DNA from: Plantago elongata
Lineage: Eukaryota > Streptophyta > Magnoliopsida > Lamiales > Plantaginaceae
DNA length: 24,731 nucleotides
Direction: 5' to 3'
Assembly (NCBI GenBank): GCA_036897095.1
Contig: JAYMSP010002363.1
Span: 1 to 24,731, forward strand
The notes beneath the pieces are model-generated. The model worked only from the letters and a program-made list of their open reading frames with translations, did not search any database and was not told where the DNA came from. Shown here piece after piece: positions 10,311 to 24,650 of this stretch (positions are counted from its first letter, which is position 1; each line of letters opens with the position of its first letter). A program made the translations under genes and the position numbers.

Positions 10311-11053
10311 GTGATCAGGATGAATTTTAAAATATCTATAATCCAATATGTGTAGGATGCAATTGGGTATCGATTGTGTGTCATGTCGTGTTAACTATAT
10401 TTATTAATACACCTTCAAGTACAATCTTTACTTTATACTATACATACTTTAACTTTTCAATACATTTATTTTAACTAGAAAAGAAATAAAAGATTTAAGT
10501 GAAGAATTAATGATTCAAGTGATTCTTATAATGGTTGATACTAAATACACAAGTTTATCATATGAGTTGTTTCACTCGATAAAAATAATCACAATCATCT
10601 AACATTTATAATGATTATATATAATTTTATAGAAACATAAAGAACCATATCAAAGAATACATATATAACGAGTATAAGGAACAAAAATAAAACAAAATTT
10701 ACAAATATTTCTAGAATTCTACTATCCATCATGGTTATGTATCATTTCCATGCATAAGTCTAAATATTCAGATTTGAAAATTAAAAAGTATGAGATGAGA
10801 GTAAATCTGGATGAGCGTTCGATTAATTTACAAGAGTCATGAGAAATGTAAAGGTGGTATGCTCATGTGATGTACATTAATGAAACAGATGATGAGAGGT
10901 GAAATTAGAAAAAGGTGGAGCTGAATAAATTAAAATCAACACAGGCTCCTATCACTACACATGCATCTTGCTCCTACACCTATAAAAGTCAAAAAATTTA
11001 CCATCCCTATCAGGCAACTCTGTTCAAATCTTTCCACTTAAATAATACCGTCT

Positions 11054-11156
11054 CAGTTTCATCGTTCCACTTTAAATTTTCAGTTTTATCGTTCCACTTT
11101 AAAGTTTCATCGTTCCACTTTAAATTTTCAGTTTCATCGTTTCACTTTAAATTTTC
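11054..11156 (+). repeat. Tandem repeat CAGTTTCATCGTTCCACTTT (4 units)
   Basis: Four units start at about 11054, 11081, 11103 and 11129, each containing ATCGTTCCACTTTAAA with small changes (one TTTCAC variant, one unit lacking a TTTTC stretch). It lies about 90 bp upstream of the candidate TATA box of the FAMA gene, so the repeat number could affect promoter spacing. An open frame across it encodes only the repeat. Confidence 0.85.
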
Positions 11157-11243
11157 ATGATCAATATTTTTAAACTTGGTTTAATTTACTCATAAGAATC
11201 AGAATCATAAATCCTGTCATTATATATTTATATGTACTCAATC

Positions 11244-11449
11244 ATATATATAAGCCAACACATAATCAATTGCAACTATTTCTGTCTCTCCAAGGTTAGT
11301 AAATGAGAAGATCTTGTCCAAATTGTCTATAAACCAGTTTCTTTTTCACTGCCTTGATTGAATTTTCGAATTTATTTACTGGAACTCAATATATTTTTAA
11401 TCTTGCCAGGAAACGACGAGTTGATACGCTTGCGTTTACCTGCTACAAA
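11244..11449 (+). promoter_or_regulatory. FAMA core promoter and 5' UTR with candidate leader intron
   Basis: A TATA box (ATATATAAG, ending about 11253) lies about 200 bp before the start codon. Between them CAAG/GTTAGT (donor at 11295) and TCTTGCCAG/GAAA (acceptor ending 11409) frame a plausible 115-bp intron in the untranslated leader. The splice sites are inferred from consensus only; a cDNA would be needed to confirm them. Confidence 0.45.
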
Positions 11450-12978
11450 ATGGAGAAGGAAGGGAACTTTTCGGTACTACATTGCTCTAACAGTCTTACT
11501 ACACCATGTTCAGTTCATAGAAACTCGAAATGTGTGACCAGTGTACTTTAATTAATATTATGATGATGTTTGCAGGTGAGCTGCCCTGGAATGGACTATT
11601 CTCTGGATTCCAGTGATCCTAATCAGGAAGAGAATCAAGATGGCAACCAAATTGTGGATTACATGCTAAACAATCCACAACCTTCTAATTTCTGCTCTGG
11701 TTCGAGTTCATTCGACAAGTTGAGTTTTGCAGATGTGATGCAGTTTGCAGATTTTGGGAACAAGATGGGAACGAATCAGGCTAAGAGCTCAGAGGATGAA
11801 ACCGGGATTGATCCTGTGTACTTCCTCAAGTTCCCGGTGTTGAACGACAAGTTACAGCTGGATCATGATCAGCATCATCAATTGTCTCTAATGGCCCCTC
11901 AACTTGCTGCTGGAAACATCAATCAGGAAATGTACAAAGGGTTTAGTGAGGATAATGACAAAGTTGTTGAAGTCGGAAAAAACAATGGAACTGAGGCGAA
12001 AAGCAAAAGAAAGAGGCCGAGAACTATAAAGACTAGTGAAGAAGTTGAGAGCCAGAGAATGACTCATATCGCAGTGGAGAGGAACCGGAGGAAGCAGATG
12101 AACGAGCATCTTCGCGTGTTGAGGTCTCTCATGCCAAGCTCTTATGTCCAGAGGGTAATCAATCATACTAGTTCGTCTACAAGTTTGAACTCGTATAGTC
12201 TCATGAATTTTAATTTGCTAACTTCAAACTATGCGTTCATTATATATATATATGCGATGATAGGGTGATCAAGCATCCATAATTGGAGGAGCCATTGAGT
12301 TTGTTAGAGAACTAGAGCAACTACTCCAGTGCCTTGAATCACAAAAAAGGCGACGCCTTTATGGGGATGCTGGTGCCCAAAGGGCACCGGGGGATACATC
12401 ATCATCACTTGTGCCACAACCACCTCAGCCTCCAATGATCTTTCCTCCGGGGGCACCAATAGAAGATGATCAGCTGGTGGAGTATGATGTGGGATTACGC
12501 GAAGAAACCGCAGAGAGCAAGTCATGCCTGGCAGATGTGGAGGTGAAGTTGTTAGGGTTTGATGCATTGATCAAGATTTTGTCAAGAAGAAGGCCTGGAC
12601 AACTCATTGAAGCTATTGCAGCACTTGAAGACTTGCAAATTAACATTCTTCATACTAATATTACAACAATTGAACAAACCGTTCTCTACTCTTTCAATGT
12701 GAAGGTATGTATGTTTTAGGTTATGGGTGGTGACGTGGTGTTAAATCTAGATCAATTTTTGCGTTTATATAAAAATTAAAGAAAAAATTGATTAATACAA
12801 TTGTTCTAAATAACAGTATATAGTTGCATGAACTTGAAGCAGGAGATTGTCTATCCTTAGTGGCTGATATATTTGTTTATTCATGCAGATTGGTGGAGAA
12901 GCAAGCTTCACAGCTGAAGATATAGCAAACTCAGTGCAACAAATATTCAGCTTTATCCATGCAAGTACCACCATGTGA
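11450..12978 (+). CDS. FAMA: bHLH transcription factor FAMA orthologue, 4 exons, 377 aa
   Basis: Group Ia bHLH regulator that in Arabidopsis drives the last division and differentiation of guard cells and, in Brassicales, myrosin cells; nuclear, acting with SCREAM/ICE1. Exons: 11450-11473, 11576-12154, 12264-12704, 12889-12978, GT-AG introns, 378 codons. The start gives MEKEGNFS and is placed by splicing in frame to exon 2; an alternative in-frame ATG is at 11591. Seen in order: the FAMA-type N-terminal block [18 protein letters not shown] and [18 protein letters not shown]; a basic stretch KSKRKRPRT (about 150-158); the bHLH (about 169-220) with His172, Glu176 and Arg180, the E-box contact triad; LQCLE (222-226), matching the LxCxE motif by which Arabidopsis FAMA binds RETINOBLASTOMA-RELATED; and a C-terminal ACT-like dimerisation region (about 275-370: [30 protein letters not shown]). 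It stops soon after SFIHA, so the tail is shorter than in Arabidopsis (414 aa there, from memory). Confidence 0.93.
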
Positions 12979-13941
12979 TGTGACCTAGCAGCAAATTTGT
13001 TTATGAAGTTGATGACATACAATTAATGATTGATTTTATATATTGTACTTTATGTAATTCTACATTTTTTTTAATTTACACATAGAATATTCATTATAAA
13101 ACATGTACTCCCTCCATCTCGTGAAATAAAACATATATTTATTTTATCTACGTCCCACGAAACTAGACACATTTCAAATATAGTAAAAAAATACCTCCAC
13201 TAACTAATTTAATATTTATATTATACTTAAAAATTAACTACACTAACTAAAAACTTCAACTAACTAATGTAATATTTATATTTTAACAATAAAAATAGTG
13301 TCGAAAAGTTTTGTATATTATTTCCCAGATTGTATATTATTTCATGGTATCTAGGGATTATTATGTAATCTTATGTCAGTAGTTGAAAAACAACACTAAT
13401 ACAGTAATACCTATGCATTTTTACCTTTATGTGTTCATGTGCAAATTACAAAAGATACAAGACTTGTGCGAAAGTAGGTAGTAGATATGTGATTTTCATT
13501 GTTAAAATTTTAATTTAATAACTCATAAATTATATGTTTAAAATTAGTCAGTATGACACTTTAATTAATAATAATTTCTTACTTTTTCTTCTTTGGAGTT
13601 TTATCAAATAGTTTGATAATTTGCCATTTCATTCCAGACTAACGTTGACTTATACAATTTATGCTGAGTGGTCACAATGTAAGATACTAACAAAAGACAA
13701 GTTTTTTCATAATATGCCTATTACAACTTGACCTGAACTCCAAATAAATTGCTTATGCGATTATGAGGGATGTGGCTATGTTATTTTAACCGTAACCTTT
13801 TAAATTGAATTGAATTAGACTGGACTAACTGAATTATTTTATAAAATATAATTAAAAAAATGTGAAGTCAAGTTAGAAAAATATAGAGCCTACTAGAAAT
13901 ATTATACCATTCATCGTTAAAAGTATGAAACCCACCGAATA
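12979..13941. other. AT-rich spacer between FAMA and the first RPL13a gene
   Basis: It contains the FAMA 3' UTR (start of the stretch), a Stowaway-like remnant from 13106 (listed separately) and otherwise AT-rich sequence without convincing frames, RNA genes or strong motifs. Confidence 0.6.
13106..13345. mobile_element. Stowaway/mariner-type MITE remnant
   Basis: TACTCCCTCCATCTCGTGAA at 13106-13125 matches the classic TA plus CTCCCTCCGTCCC terminus of plant Stowaway elements. A second partial match, ACGTCCCACGAAACTAG, follows at about 13150, suggesting a nested or duplicated end. No matching opposite terminus (GGGACGGAGGGAGTA) is seen, so the right end is lost or too diverged; the end coordinate is approximate. 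Confidence 0.5.
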
Positions 13942-14084
13942 AGCCCATCAATTTGTATCTTCAAAACCCAAATGAAAATCCATTCCGACAAGGCCCAAAC
14001 TCGAAAGCAAAAAACCTAGAAAATAAACTCCACCAAAACCCTAGCTTCTTCTCTCTTCTCCACTAAGCTGAAGAAAAAAAAAAA
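13942..14084 (+). promoter_or_regulatory. RPL13a copy 1 promoter: site II motifs and telo-box
   Basis: RGCCCA motifs at 13942-13947 and 13992-13997 (as GGCCCA) are followed by a telo-box AAACCCTA at 14036-14043 and a pyrimidine-rich leader (CTTCTTCTCTCTTCTCC) before the ATG. This is the standard promoter grammar of plant ribosomal protein genes. An A-run lies directly before the start codon. No TATA box stands out. Confidence 0.65.
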
Positions 14085-16083
<1,999 letters not shown>

Positions 16084-17591
16084 GATTTCATCAAATAGAT
16101 AGTTTGTTATGTGGAAATTTTGTCAGATTATGATTCTTGCATGTATTTCTTTTTTTTCCAAGTTAAAAACTTGTCTTGTGTTGAATACTGTTTGTCAGTT
16201 TTCGTTGCACAACTCAAGTTCCTTTTCCTTATTTGAGCCTCTTTAGTTATATTGAAATATCAGATTCCAGAATATGCGATTATTTAATTTCTTTAACTTT
16301 TCCAAACGTGTGAATTATACAAGTAATTCATGAAATTTTTTTTTTAAAAAACCTTTTGGAGTTTGTAAAATTCAATATTTGAATTTTGAACAACTGTAAG
16401 AAACTCAAACAAGTTACACTTCATACTTTAACAAGACAATTAATTACTGTAAGCATAGAAGTAACCCGAGTTCATCTCTTGCTATTACAACTCGCACAAC
16501 TTTTCTCTAACATTAACTATTAAAGGCTACTCAATCCTGAATATGAATAGTAATTGAAGATTACCAGCTTCGAGTATTGTGGTTGGGGTAATAGCCCCAT
16601 ATCCCAACTTCCAGGGGTGGGTTCGACCCTTGGGCAGGGTTGGTTTCCAAAATATGGTTAAATCAATTAAACATGTATGGAGTAGTATTTGGAATAAAAA
16701 GCAAGTTTATAAATAATTTTTCCTATAATACTGATATTATCTTTAATTTAGTTTGAGTTGAAAAACATCTTCAGTCTATGAACTATATGTGGATATGGAA
16801 TCAATCGACCTACCTTGCCCTGAGGCTTTGTACGAGCGAGGGGCCCATAGGAACTTGACAAGTAGGAGAGGGGTGGTGCGTTACCCCTCTATTTCAAGAG
16901 GATTCGTAACATGTCAACTTAGTTCATCACTGATTGGAATTGAAAACCATTACTACATATCATGATCGATTGCATTCCAATGTTGCACAAGTATAGATGT
17001 GTTATTACGAAATTTTTTATGAATTAGTGTTGGTATAGATTTATGTAAAAAATTAAAGTAATGATAAAATATAAAAAATGTATAGAAAAATTATAATTTA
17101 AGTGGTAAATTGTGCGTAGAATTGAAATTGTTTATTAATTATTGGGTGCTGGATAGTTTTCTTTTTTAATATTTATGATATTCTGTTAGATGATTAAAAA
17201 AATGATAAATTTACGAAGTTTTGTAGGATGGAAGGAGTGCATTATTTAACAATGGCGTTTTGAAAAAATTGGCTCCACACCTGCACCAACATTTATTGAA
17301 AACTTGTCTAATTGATATATTTTATAATATGTTATCTTATGTGTACGATGTTGTAGAATATGAGTTTTTTTTCTTAACGAAAAAGATAAAGTGAATAATA
17401 TGCATGACCGTGCTTAAAAAATGCCAAAATGTGCCTATATGTCTGATTTCGAAAATGGACTAGCACTTTATCAAATCAACAATCTCAACAGTAGTTTTAA
17501 ATTTTGATCTCCTATCAATCAAGTGAGCATCATATTCACCCACAATCCTATTACACACTATGTGCTTGTGGAGCAACAAAATGAAACAATA
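16084..17591. other. Spacer between the RPL13a copies
   Basis: It begins with the 3' UTR of copy 1; sequence around 16090-16275 resembles 19700-19890 behind copy 2, so the duplicated block includes the 3' flank. The rest is AT-rich with a SINE-like GC-richer island (16560-16920, listed separately). Near 17224-17240, GGATGGAAGGAGTGC resembles a decayed right end of a Stowaway MITE, but no partner end was found. No gene is visible. Confidence 0.55.
16560..16920 (+). mobile_element. Possible tRNA-derived SINE remnant
   Basis: GGTTCGACCC at 16620-16629 fits the RNA polymerase III B-box. A G-rich GTGGTTGGGGTAA stretch (about 16579-16591) sits about 30 bp upstream, where a degenerate A-box would be. 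A second GC-richer patch follows (about 16805-16910), against an AT-rich background. The overall look is of a plant SINE with a tRNA-like head, but the A-box is poor and no tail or target duplication was found. Confidence 0.35.
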
Positions 17592-17733
17592 AGCCCACTA
17601 ATCGTTTATGTTTAAAACCCAGCCCAAACGATAAAAGCCCAGTTACAGAAAACAAAATCTACCCAAGTTTTAAGTCAAATCACCATAATCAAACCCTAGC
17701 TTCTTCCCTGTTCTCTACCAAGCTGCAGCAAAA
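17592..17733 (+). promoter_or_regulatory. RPL13a copy 2 promoter: three site II motifs and telo-box
   Basis: AGCCCA motifs lie at 17592-17597, 17621-17626 and 17636-17641. A telo-box AAACCCTA at 17691-17698 runs into CTTCTTCCCTGTTCTC, a pyrimidine-rich leader matching copy 1. Copy 2 has one more site II motif than copy 1, and the sequence between motifs has diverged more than the leader. Confidence 0.65.
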
Positions 17734-19699
<1,966 letters not shown>

Positions 19700-20865
19700 G
19701 GTTTCATCAAATAGATAGTTTGTTATGCCGAATTTTTGTCAGAACATGAATTTTGTTACTGGATTTATTTCTTTTTTGTCCAAGTTAAACTTGAATGTAT
19801 TGACTTGTGTTGAAGAGTATCAGAATTCATTGCACAACTAAAGGTTCCTGTTCCTGATTGAGCCTAATCAATTATGTTAAAATATAAGATCCATTAATTT
19901 TGCTACATGTCATGTTTTATTGCTTTGCATGGATCAGAGCTATCTGTGTAGTAGCTTTAGATGTTAATTATGTTGCTAACTTGCTATTTATTGGGTTTTG
20001 TACTGCGTGTTTGTTTTGCACTGTAGTAGTGAAGTGTTATACTAACTTGACCTTTTGCCAAGTTCTCAGAGAACGAGTCTTCTGATTCATGCTGTTTTGG
20101 TTTGCACTGTTACAACAGCTATTGCATTATTCTCTTTCGTGTAATATAATCCTAGTCATTCGCACTCAGCTTGTTATTTGATCATGTACGACAGAATGAA
20201 TTTAAGTCGATGCTGGTGCCCTCTTCCACCCTGGTAATGGTTTTCTTGGGCCTACTCTAATCAGCTGATTTGGGGATTAATCGGTAGGAAAGGAGTAGAG
20301 TTAAAACCTTGAGTTGAATGAAAAAATTAGTTGTTACTCAGCTTCCAATGTTCATATCGTCCAAATGGGAATGACCATTTAAAAGATAACATAGTTTCAT
20401 TTTGCAAGTGTAATGTAGTCTGTAGTCAAATTATGTAAATGTCGTTTTGTATTAGACCTACTCAAAACTTGAAATTAAACATGATCTGTAAATTTTTATC
20501 CAGCAGCTACTGATGTACTATGTTAATATACTTTTGTCGAAATATTATGTTGAACAACTTTTCGGATTGAATTTAACCTTGAATAACTTTTCGGATTAAA
20601 TTTAATATTGAAGAAGTTATTAAATAAATGTATGTTGAGAAGGTTCATACGATGTAGTTTTACAATATATTTTTCAGGTCGAGTTGAACTCAAAATAATT
20701 CGAAAACTAAACTGAGAATTTGAATTGATTGGAGGAAGTACAATACATGAATCATGGTGCATAAAGTTTTGCCCTTTATGAAGAATTTAAGCGTTATGGA
20801 CGTGATAATAATTGGGTTGTTTTTGGACAAGAATGAAAACCACACAACGCCCATACCACCTTCTT
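19700..20865. other. 3' flank of RPL13a copy 2 and intergenic sequence
   Basis: The first 190 bp resemble the 3' flank of copy 1. A short 61-codon frame at 19900-20085 has no recognisable motif and is judged a chance frame. Around 20548-20605 a 27-bp-type motif (ACTTTTCGGATT(G/A)AATTTAA) occurs twice in tandem. Otherwise nothing stands out. Confidence 0.55.
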
Positions 20866-20873
20866 CTTCTACT

Positions 20874-20898
20874 TATTATTATTATTATTATTATTATG

Positions 20899-20973
<75 letters not shown>
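20874..20973 (+). repeat. ATT/TTA microsatellite, about 100 bp
   Basis: A nearly pure trinucleotide run, with one interruption (ATGATT near 20897). In one frame it reads as a run of Tyr and keeps a spurious frame open; this is not a gene. Likely length-polymorphic. Confidence 0.95.
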
Positions 20974-22091
20974 TCCGTGTAGTAAAAACTAACACCTGCA
21001 ACTCAAAGATAATCATTCCCCCTAATATTCTATACAAGCCTAAACACATATCATGGCTTTTCCCTTTTTTTGCATGTCCATAAATATCTGAATCAATGGT
21101 TGTAATTTGTACATGAATGCCAAACAGAGGCTCCGTAGCTCTACCATACTTATGTTCGCTATTCATGACACTGCAAAACTCTGTCATAGACATCAATTTT
21201 GTTCTATCATTATCGGCTTATCGCCATGAAAAATGATGGTCCGACAAAAAGGTGATGAAAATAAATTTATATATGCACATTTGTCTATGGAAATACATGC
21301 TTACAAGAATTTATGAAAATAAATTTAGATATGCAAATATGTCTATGGAAATACATGCTTACAAGAATTCCAAAATCAAGCACTATTGTTCGTATGATAG
21401 TTTGGGAGTAATTCTGTTTTATTAAAAGTTGTATTCATTATACATGTACTCTCCACATGTATACAAGCCAAGACGAGAATTTATTTATTAATGGAACCTA
21501 ATTCAACAAATTAGTTTCCCTCTATTCCACTAAACTTTCTCATTTCTTCTCAACAGTAGTAATTAAATTGTACAAAATAAGGTAGTCATTTATTACTCTT
21601 AAACTATTATATTAATGTCACAAAAGATAGTATGATTAAACATGCAATTGGAGATGCTGCTGTAGACGCACCTGGTATTAACTAAATGAGTGCATTTCCA
21701 TTCTTACAAGTTTTTGTTAAATACCTCAAGGTGAAAAAATACATTTACAAAATCATAAACCAGATCAAATAAGTTACCTGTTTTTAAAAGATCATATCTA
21801 TGGAATCACACAGACCATATCTCAAAAATCTCATGCACCAAATACTTCATATTTCTTCCTTATCATAATCTTTGACCTTCCAATTCCACACCAAATGAAA
21901 ATTGCAACCTAGTCAAGTGCATTATATGGAGAGTACGTCAAATGAGGAAAATCTAGACAAGAAAAGATTTAAAGATTTAAAGATGACAAATTTTCTTTAA
22001 TTTTCTTTTCCTTGTCACCATATATATATATTCATTAAAGTAGCCCAAAATTTGTCAAAAGGTGGTTTATTTATTTAGACCAGATTTTTTT
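20974..22091. other. Intergenic region upstream of the pectinesterase
   Basis: AT-rich sequence without a credible gene. It contains a 58-bp tandem duplication (21255-21370, listed separately). Part of the last few hundred bases is probably the pectinesterase promoter; an ACCATATATATATATTC stretch near 22020 is a possible alternative TATA region. Confidence 0.55.
21255..21370 (+). repeat. 58-bp tandem duplication
   Basis: Units 21255-21312 and 21313-21370 both begin ATGAAAATAAATTTA and end in TACATGCTTACAAGAATT, with a few mismatches. No function is visible. Confidence 0.85.
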
Positions 22092-22159
22092 TATATATAA
22101 TCACAACATACTCAGTTTTTTTCTACCTCATTTTCACTCATTTCTCACTGACAAAAACA
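22092..22159 (+). promoter_or_regulatory. Pectinesterase TATA box and leader
   Basis: TATATATAA at 22092-22100 lies 60 bp before the start codon, which would put the transcription start near 22125 and give a short leader. The placement is inferred from the motif alone. Confidence 0.45.
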
Positions 22160-23992
22160 ATGTTTCCATCAAGAATCTTTATGTTCTGCAGTATCCTTTG
22201 TTTCTCTCTTTTATTTTTTGCAGTTGAATCACCAGCACAACACATAAGGTATCCAACAATAGTTGTTGATGTTAATGGTGGAGGCAAGTTCAGAAGAATT
22301 CAAGACGCCATTGATTCTGTTCCTTCTCAGAACAAGGCCTGGATTTGCATACACATCAAACAAGGCGTTTACAGGTACCAAGAAAATGATTGTTTGCTTA
22401 TAAAGAACTGATTTTGATGGTTTTTTGATGTTGTGTGTGCAGAGAAAAGGTTACCATTCCATTAGATAAACAGTTCATATATCTCAAAGGTGACGGTAAG
22501 CGAAAAACTCATGTTGTTTGGGATACGCATGATTCGATTGCGACGAGTGCAACTTTTACTTCTCTAGCAGACAATATTGTTGTGAAGAGCATAACCTTTG
22601 TTGTAAGGGACTTATTCTGTACAACTGCATTTGCTTTTCTGTTCTTTTTTTTTTTTCTTTTTCGTTTCTTTGACGACATGTCTTTTGCTGCATTGTTTGT
22701 AACAGAATTCTTACAACTCTGGCCCTGGAAGTTCATACCGTCAAATGAAGTTCGCGCTGGCAGCTATGATCCAAGGCGATAAGTCGGCATTTTTTAGATG
22801 TGGATTCATAGGAATGCAAGATACATTGTGGGATGTTCAGGGTAGACACTATTTCAAACTCTGCTCCATTCAGGGAGCTGTTGATTTCATCTTTGGTAAT
22901 GGCCAGTCCCTTTATGAGGTAAATTGAAACAAATTTTTATCACTAAATTAACAGAAAAAAAGAAATTTCTACTAATTTAATATGCTTAGATCTGTATATG
23001 TATGAGATTATATCACATCAGATTGACCTGTTTATTCTTCCTTTCCTTTTTATCTTTTTAGTATCTCATGGCCTTGAATTTTTCTTCACTTTCCTAAAAG
23101 TGTGTGCATTTTCTACATGCTAGAATTAAATTAATTCTCAATGCCTTTCTAGATGCAAAAAATCCCTAGGTGATCACGAAAGAAGTCGGTTACCTAGAAC
23201 ATAATGTGGCTAGTTAGTTGATTTAGGCTCTGCTATCTTCGTTTGAACAAAGCTATGAACTGATCTGAATTGAACTGAATTATATTATAAAAACCTGAAC
23301 TGAACTAAAACTGAAATTAATGAAGAGTTACTCTAATGTTTTGACAGAGTTGTACCATATCAGTAGTTTCAGCAGCGCTACACGGAGCTCCTGGTTACAT
23401 AACGGCACAGGGGAGAGACAACCCTAACGAATCATCTGGATTCGTGTTCAATCAGTGCAATATAGTCGGAAATGGGAAGACTTACTTGGGAAGGCCTTGG
23501 AGAAACTATGCCCGGGTTCTATTCTTTAACTCAACAATGTCGGATATCATTGTACCTCAAGGATGGGATGCTTGGTACACCGCTGGTAAAGAGTAAGACT
23601 TCTAACCTCTCAAAAATAGAACTTCTGATCATGATATTTCACATTTATAACTCAGGCAATTTGCTATATTGTTCTAGTAGAATACACAATATGCCCTAAT
23701 GTTTGCAAATCTGTGACATTATTGACCTTCCATGGATTCATTTTTAGTTGATTTTGTGGATTAATGTTCTTATATATATATATATACTTGGACATGTTCT
23801 TGCTCCAGGAACCAGTTGACCTTTGTTGAACAAGGTTGTCGCGGTTCAGGTTCAAACAATTCAGGACGAGTTAAGTGGGCAAACAAGGTGAGCAATGCGG
23901 AGCTGCAACTGTTAACCAGTAAAGCTTTCATTGACACTGATGGTTGGACGAGCAAGCTGCAGTTTTTTCCATTGAAGATGTTGGTTGAATGA
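22160..23992 (+). CDS. Secreted pectinesterase (CE8), 5 exons, 338 aa
   Basis: Pectin methylesterase family; removes methyl esters from homogalacturonan in the cell wall. Exons: 22160-22374, 22443-22602, 22706-22918, 23348-23592, 23809-23992; GT-AG introns, 339 codons. Residues 1-27 are a hydrophobic signal peptide (cleavage probably near SPA/QH), with no PMEI pro-region, so it belongs to the group lacking the inhibitor-like domain. Motifs in order: GVYRE (GxYxE), a QAVAL-like site reading FALAA (141-145), QDTLWD with the catalytic acid Asp164, DFIFG with nucleophile Asp185, and LGRPW with Arg245 and Trp247. The Gln that opens QAVAL and helps hold the oxyanion is Phe141 here. The closest type is the 'putative pectinesterase 10/14'-like group, where this site also varies (from memory). 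Both catalytic aspartates, Arg and Trp are kept, so activity is possible but uncertain. The frame is intact. Confidence 0.93.
23771..23786 (+). repeat. (TA)8 in pectinesterase intron 4
   Basis: A short perfect TA dinucleotide run about 20 bases before the intron 4 acceptor. It is a likely length polymorphism with no further role visible. Confidence 0.85.
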
Positions 23993-24530
23993 GTTTTTTC
24001 CAAAGAAAAGAAATTGGAAGTTCATCTCATAACTGGAAAAGGGTGAAGAACATGTAGTTTACCTGATAAAATATGTACTGCAGAATATACTTATGTAAGG
24101 TGAATTAATCTGTATGATTGGATATATATTATAGATAAATCAAATGGTATATCTATACAGAAGATGAACTTCAATGTAAGATCACTACATCAATGATCCA
24201 TCCATTATATGTATGTGTCTCGTGCATTTATACTTCTTAGTTCTTCCAAAAAAATTCTATGTCCAAGTAACATAAACTTTTGAATTGCAATTATATCTTT
24301 AACTTCCGTTTGTTTATCTGCTTATGTCAATCTTTACGCCAGACAAAATATTTTTAACTTGTCTGAGTTAATTCCAAATGAGTTTCATATGAAACATTTT
24401 GTACCTGTGAGATGATCATCTCCTCAGCTACTTATACAGTAAATTCACCAATTTAAATGCCTTTGTTTTTCATTTTCATTAACATGCATATATGATAATA
24501 AATGTATTTAGATGTTTTAATTTATTTGTT
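23993..24530. other. Pectinesterase 3' UTR and downstream AT-rich spacer
   Basis: No gene or RNA is visible. Poly(A) signal-like AATAAA variants occur, but the transcript end cannot be placed. Confidence 0.5.
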
Positions 24531-24600
24531 GATGGCAAGATTTGAACCAAGGACTTAAAGAAGACTACACTTTCCAATTAGGCTAGAGATTAACTTGTAA
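24531..24600 (-). mobile_element. Possible tRNA-derived SINE head (minus strand)
   Basis: On the minus strand TAGCCTAATTGGA (24573-24585) fits the pol III A-box and GGTTCAAATC (24539-24548) fits the B-box, about 25 bp apart, in the right order and orientation. There is no full tRNA cloverleaf, so this is more likely a SINE or tRNA-like relic. Body, tail and target duplication were not identified. Confidence 0.4.
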
Positions 24601-24646
24601 TTCAATTGTAGCGTGCATTGCATAATCAATAGTGATAAGAGTTAAA

Positions 24647-24650
<4 letters not shown>

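Larger units (their letters stand above)
10084..11240. other. AT-rich intergenic region between hAT element and FAMA promoter
   Basis: No gene is visible. It holds a degenerate local repeat at about 10132-10310 and a 27-bp-type tandem repeat at 11054-11156, both listed separately. Otherwise it is AT-rich unique-looking sequence. Some of it probably belongs to the upstream regulatory region of the FAMA gene, but I cannot point to binding sites. Confidence 0.6.

Noticed and set aside
11054-11156. CRISPR-like array of short repeats
   Set aside because: The units are contiguous tandem repeats without unique spacers, in a plant nuclear context.
11591-11593. Alternative start codon for FAMA inside exon 2
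   Set aside because: The upstream ATG at 11450 splices in frame with good sites and adds an MEKEGNFS start similar in character to known FAMA starts, so it was preferred; the internal ATG remains possible.
19900-20085. 61-codon Cys-rich frame behind RPL13a copy 2
   Set aside because: No signal, motif or counterpart behind copy 1; compatible with chance in T-rich DNA.
20754-21083. 109-codon frame with a long Tyr run
   Set aside because: The Tyr run is the ATT microsatellite; the rest has no recognisable domain.
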